Both the position numbers and the translations under genes were made by a program. Below are positions 59,615-64,000 of a stretch of 64,000 bases of DNA, piece by piece. A model generated the notes under the pieces. That model did not search any database, was not told the DNA's origin, and saw only the letters and a program-made list of their open reading frames with translations. This DNA is from Hypericum androsaemum. Its lineage: Eukaryota; Streptophyta; Magnoliopsida; Malpighiales; Hypericaceae. The stretch lies in assembly GCA_963995505.1 (NCBI GenBank), contig OZ023182.1:10036707-10100706 (forward strand), read 5' to 3'. Each line of letters begins with the position of its first letter. Position 1 is the stretch's first letter.

Positions 59615-60238
59615 GAAAATCCATTGCCACCTTTTTCCCTTGTTACTTTGTCCTCGAAAGGTTTTTGGTGGGTTGAGGGACCGGATGCATATTTGGAAGG
59701 GCTTCCCAAGAAAAGTCCACGGCCTATTTTCCTCATCACAACCAAATAGTTCATGTTACTTCCATCGAAACTTCGAAAGGACCAACACAGCTTCATATGA
59801 AAAATATGCATCCAATAGTATCAACACACATTGAATGAACTAATACATATTTGATCGAGTTAAGTTAAACTATAAAAATCAGTGATAAACTATAATAATT
59901 TCATCATCAATGAGCTACGAGTTCAGTAATAAGTATACATCCAACTTAATACGGAAGTTATAATTGTCACATATTAAATTCGGAACACCCTTTTTGGATA
60001 GTGAAGAACCAATTTGCAAAAATAAAGAACAACCAATAACTATAATTAGTAACTAATCAGAACCTATGCCAAGTATGGTTGAAAGAATATGGTACAGAAA
60101 ACAAGTGGGCGCCCTTCTAAAAAATGGTTCTCTATGCTTTGCTCTTCTAAATTGGATGGTTTCTTTCAACTGCCGATTAACATGGAAATTCCTGGCCGAA
60201 GGAACTTGAAAGGTCTGTACACATGCTACATTGTGCAT
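59615..60238. other. Intergenic between the Copia-like element and the SLT gene
   Basis: AT-rich. The right part should contain the 3' UTR of the SLT-domain gene. Nothing else recognised. Confidence 0.5.
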
Positions 60239-63200
60239 CTACAAGATGATGCAACTTCCCGAATCCCTGCACGAGATAATTTATCACACGTTATGGAAGG
60301 GAAGGAGTGTACTACAGTAAGAAACTCGGTATTTCGGAGGCCAATTAAGCTTAAGCACCTCTTTAAATCCTCGTAATTGCAGAGAGCTTGCTCAAATTTC
60401 AGCCACAGTGGGCCTGTCTCCTGAAGATTCACGTTCGTCGGTCCAGCAAGGTAAGCCTGAATGATAAACTGGGGCGTCCTTTCCCTGGAACACGTAAATG
60501 GATCCTGTTTAATCTGAAAGCCATCGACGAGCATTTTCGCAGTCGGTGAGGAAACAGAAATATACCTCCCTTCATACTGAGATAACCAAGATAGGTACGC
60601 AGCACCAAAGTACATGGATATAAATGGCTTGGTTAAATCATCAACAGATTCCAATTTGTAAGCCCTGTATCCCAACTCCCTGAGGACAAGCAGAAGCCAA
60701 TGTTAATTCCATCTGAATAGCATTGAGTTCGTGGAACTCCATATTCAATCCGAATGATTCCACTTATCTACGTGTGATATAACATTTAATAGCATCATGA
60801 CTCGGTAAAACTCTTATCAACATACATGTAAAGCCAATGAGCTTTTGAGTAGTCGATCCCCATCAATCCGGTCCGCCCTCCGACTCCATGCACAAAACGC
60901 ATGCTAACCATGTCAGCAAGAGCACACAAGACTGACTGCAAAAATGATCTAGAATTGTCATCTACAAATTACATATATGAGAGGAGAGAACAATTAAATG
61001 AAATAAGCGTCATGAGAACTAGGTCCATTCTCTTGACTCCCTCAGACCTCAAGTGAATACCCGAAAGTTGACTGGAAAGTTCCTTCTCTTACATCCATAA
61101 TATTTTGCCCCTTCGCGCCCATCAGATTATTAGTGAAAAACAAGATATAAGCCCAATGTAATCAGTATTGCTTGCTCATAATCTCACATTTTTTGTTGGA
61201 ATCTAGAACCTAGTAGAAAAATCGTTCCAACTTAAGTGTTCATTAATCATTTTCAAAGAAAATTGCTTTCATCATGTAACATAGGCTTTGACCTTAAGTC
61301 TAAATGCATAGTTACCACTTAAGCACTGCAGTTTGAAGAAAAGTTCAATAAGATGCATACTCACAGGTTTCACTCTTTTAGTGCTGAAGTATTTTGAAAG
61401 GATTATGTCTGCAACTGCCTGCAATCAGCCAAAGAATGGTAAACAGACCCCAGAAAGATTACTATTGCCTGAGCAGCATGAATCTAGAAAGCAATAAATC
61501 ACTTGTTATCTGAAGGATATGGCTTAGAGTCAGCACCTTCAATTCCACCTGGGAAAGATATGGTCTGTGGTCCTTGTCATGTGAAAAGCGCACCTTCCCC
61601 TTTTTCTCTCCAGATTTTGTCCACTCTTTAGAGACATCGGGACGGCTCCACATTTCTAGCATTTCTTCTGCTGAAGCCCGGACATCCCAACATGCATACT
61701 CGATCCCTGAATACCCTTGGACGAAAACATTCAAATCTCCAGGTACAACGACCAGAGAAAGGAACTAAAAAACGTGTTGCTCCAAAAATGAGACTACATA
61801 CAAAAGTGTCCGAGGGGCTAATACCATCACAATTTGTACAAAGAATCATATTAAGCAGAAGTGTGTTCGAAATAAACTCAAAACACAATAATAATAATAA
61901 GAAGTACGGGTAATTATCCTTGTTTAAGATAATGGTATATTTAATTAAATTGGTTGCACGGACAACTCATTTCAACACAAATTGGAAAAGGTACAGTTGA
62001 GAAAATGATAATTTGGGATGACTACCAGGTTGGACCACCAGAACGACATCCCATCTGTCCAACTTGTGAAGTTTGCTTGGGAACACATTGCAGGCTTATG
62101 CGACCAATTCATCGTGTTAAACATGCCAAAGCTCATTTTATCATAATCGTCTTCAAAAAGATCCTTGATACAACATATTACTTGAAGTGAGACATCAATA
62201 CTATTTTCCAAGCTATAGCATCCAATGACCACATGAGAAAACTTTGACGTCATCCAAGCATGCAGATAGAAACCATAAGTGCCACAAACAATTCTTAACA
62301 AAGAGCAAGTTGAGAACCTGCTGTTTCTGAGGCAGGTAGAGTTGCCTTGTTTGAAATTGGTGGAGCAAGTGAGGCTACATTACGTGAGGCAATTGCAGCT
62401 AGGGTGGCTGTGTCATGTATCATCACAGGAGCCAGCGCTCCATAAACCGCATCGTCGGCTGAAGTGCCTCCATATTCAAATAATCTGCTCCATCAGGAAA
62501 AGGTAATCAATTTAAGATACTATATATCTCCATAACATTTTATTCGAGATGCTTCAAGCAACTTACACTGACCATATTTTTTTGCACTGTATGAATCATA
62601 AAAAGTTACAAGCTAGCCAAGTAAGTATGTATTTTCAGTACCATGGTCATTCATAAATGGGCACCGTACCATGGTACCAGATAGTTTCAGCAAACAATTA
62701 ATTGACATTTTCCCAAAATAAGTTGTTTTCCATGTAATTCTCAGTTCGTTATGGAAGGGAACAAGTAACAGTGGTTCTTTTGACCTCAAGTTAAACATTG
62801 TATGTTGAATGTACCAAATATTGTCCCTCCAAAGTTTCAAAAAATAACAAAGAAAATGAAAAAGAATGGACAAAGAGGAAAAGATCATCCTAGGAGCCTC
62901 TCTGCAGATAAATCAAAGTGGTCACAAAGGTACCTAGAAGGGAGATTCTCTTTAACTGAAAGGTAGCGCTTCCAATATTGTGCGGTTGATTTATGAGTTG
63001 CTTTCTTTGTTCCGCCATTATATGACCTAACCACAAATTCTTCAGTTCTTTCCCTGCAAAGATGTTTCAAATATTAATAGTCTGGAATCACCAATCAACC
63101 AAGAACTTGGCTACTAATCTTGTTTCAGTACATCAATAAAAGCATGTCCAGGGCACAACCGGAAGTTATAAATGAATGATTGAGAGTTTGATATACTTCT

Positions 63201-64000
63201 TTGAAGACTTACTTCTGCTCAAAGTTTGATAGCCACAGAAGGTAAGCAGCACCAAAATAAATGCTCACAAAAGGCCTGTACAAAATTTCTGGATTCCCTT
63301 CTACTTGGTAAGCCCGATAACCCATGTCCCTGTGAGAAGAATAAGATGTCGTACCAAAATCAACCAAGAAGATATTAGAAGAAACACAACAATAACCCTC
63401 CCCTCCATACCTGGCTAGCCACTCTGCAGTAGTAGGTAAAATTTGCATGATGCCTAGAGATGTCTGCTTGGTTTTCTTATTGTAGCGCATCGCAAGCGGC
63501 TGTCTGTCACTCTCGAGTTCTGCAATAGCACGGATCATCTCCTGCAGAAACAATAGATGAAGGCATATAATATTAGAATCGACAAGAATATAGAACAAAC
63601 AGGCTCGATCAGTCATTCATAAACTATTGAGAAATCAGTCGACCAAACTACAACGCAACTCAAAGTGGATGATTGGAGAGGAATGATGCCTCCACATTAC
63701 CAACAGAATAATATAGACTGTAACAGACCACATGATTTCACAAACAATTCTTGAATTTCATTCCAAGTTGATACTCTGAGAACCGGATTGATACAAGTTT
63801 CTACAAGGCAGGGGACCCGAGTATACAGAGACATACCGGTCGTATCGGAGAGTTAAAATGACGGCGGACAACAATTTGAACAACTGCCTGGCAACGCAAG
63901 ACAAATGTCAATTCTTCTTTAAGTTTCTTCTCTCTAATCTGTTACCGGACCTAGAAAAGGGAAAAAAGAAGAAAAAGAGGTACCATGATCTCAAGGTGGG
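60239..64000 (-). CDS. Protein with two lytic-transglycosylase (SLT/lysozyme-fold) like domains, 5' end beyond window
   Basis: Exons on the minus strand: >64000-63984, 63887-63837, 63541-63411, 63329-63213, 63053-62934, an exon near 62488-62305, 61736-61537, 61418-61365, 60935-60826, 60679-60566, 60484-60359 and 60266-60239. The first domain has MIRAIAELESDRQPLAMRYN and SLGIMQILPTTAEWLA, matching the SLT catalytic Glu and G.MQI.P.TA motifs, then GYRAY and YFGAAYLLWLS. A linker with YACWDVRAS and KEWTKSGEKKGKVRFSHD follows. A second, similar unit reads VLCALADMVSMRFV, GLMGIDYS, ELGYRAY and MYFGAAYLSWLS. The end is DSGSCIIL. Bacterial SLTs cleave peptidoglycan; the substrate of the plant family is unknown. 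If the last intron is retained, a longer C-terminus (stop at 60226) results. The exon at 62488-62305 and its donor are the least certain. Confidence 0.8.

Noticed and set aside
1..64000. CRISPR arrays, operons, rRNA genes, phage-like or viral genes
   Set aside because: Nothing of this kind was seen; the gene structures are those of a plant nuclear genome. tRNA genes were not noticed, but a systematic cloverleaf scan was not possible by eye.

Overview
The window is nuclear DNA of a flowering plant, most likely a eudicot. It has intron-rich plant gene families, short GT-AG introns, CT/GA microsatellites in leaders, an AT-rich background and many nested plant transposons. I cannot name the species from sequence alone.

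Layout, left to right. (1) 1-4640: a decayed Mutator-like (MULE) transposon on the minus strand. It is split by an Athila/Tat-type solo LTR (939-2525), and its left end lies outside the window. (2) 5560-5960: an AT-rich minisatellite. (3) 7187-19717, the first gene block: a PB1-domain RAF-like MAPKKK (+), an NF-YC transcription factor (+), an intronless SKP1-like gene (-) and a DEAD-box helicase of the RH36/Dbp8/DDX49 type (-). (4) 19841-21008: an insertion with long inverted repeats upstream of the helicase, bracketed by a 17-bp direct repeat. (5) 23097-33274: two minus-strand, probably plastid-targeted genes with HEAGH zinc-peptidase motifs. One is an 18-exon FTSHI4-like AAA protein. The other is a smaller membrane protein with an M41-like motif and no AAA domain. 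(6) 33495-36000: Gypsy debris, namely an integrase remnant (+) and an unrelated LTR plus polypurine tract (-). (7) 36700-42461: tandem phosphoglycerate kinase genes, plastid then cytosolic, whose four internal exons are identical in length. (8) 43748-44045: a G-rich array. (9) 44650-59614, a dense transposon zone: a 3.4-kb LTR element with a gag-like ORF but no recognisable pol; a long-TIR MULE carrying an RCC1-like gene piece and itself invaded by a second TIR element; and an old Copia-like element containing a younger LTR element, which in turn contains a hAT element. Most of these insertions have target-site duplications visible by eye. (10) 60239-64000: the 3' part of a gene for a protein with two lytic-transglycosylase (SLT)-like domains. 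Its 5' end lies beyond the right edge.

The host genes do not form one pathway. Two local relationships stand out: the adjacent FTSHI4-like and M41-like genes, both probably plastid membrane proteins, and the plastid/cytosolic PGK pair (Calvin cycle and glycolysis). Exon coordinates were placed by reading splice sites and protein continuity by hand. They are frame-consistent but have no transcript support. All family assignments rest on recognised motifs, not on a database search.
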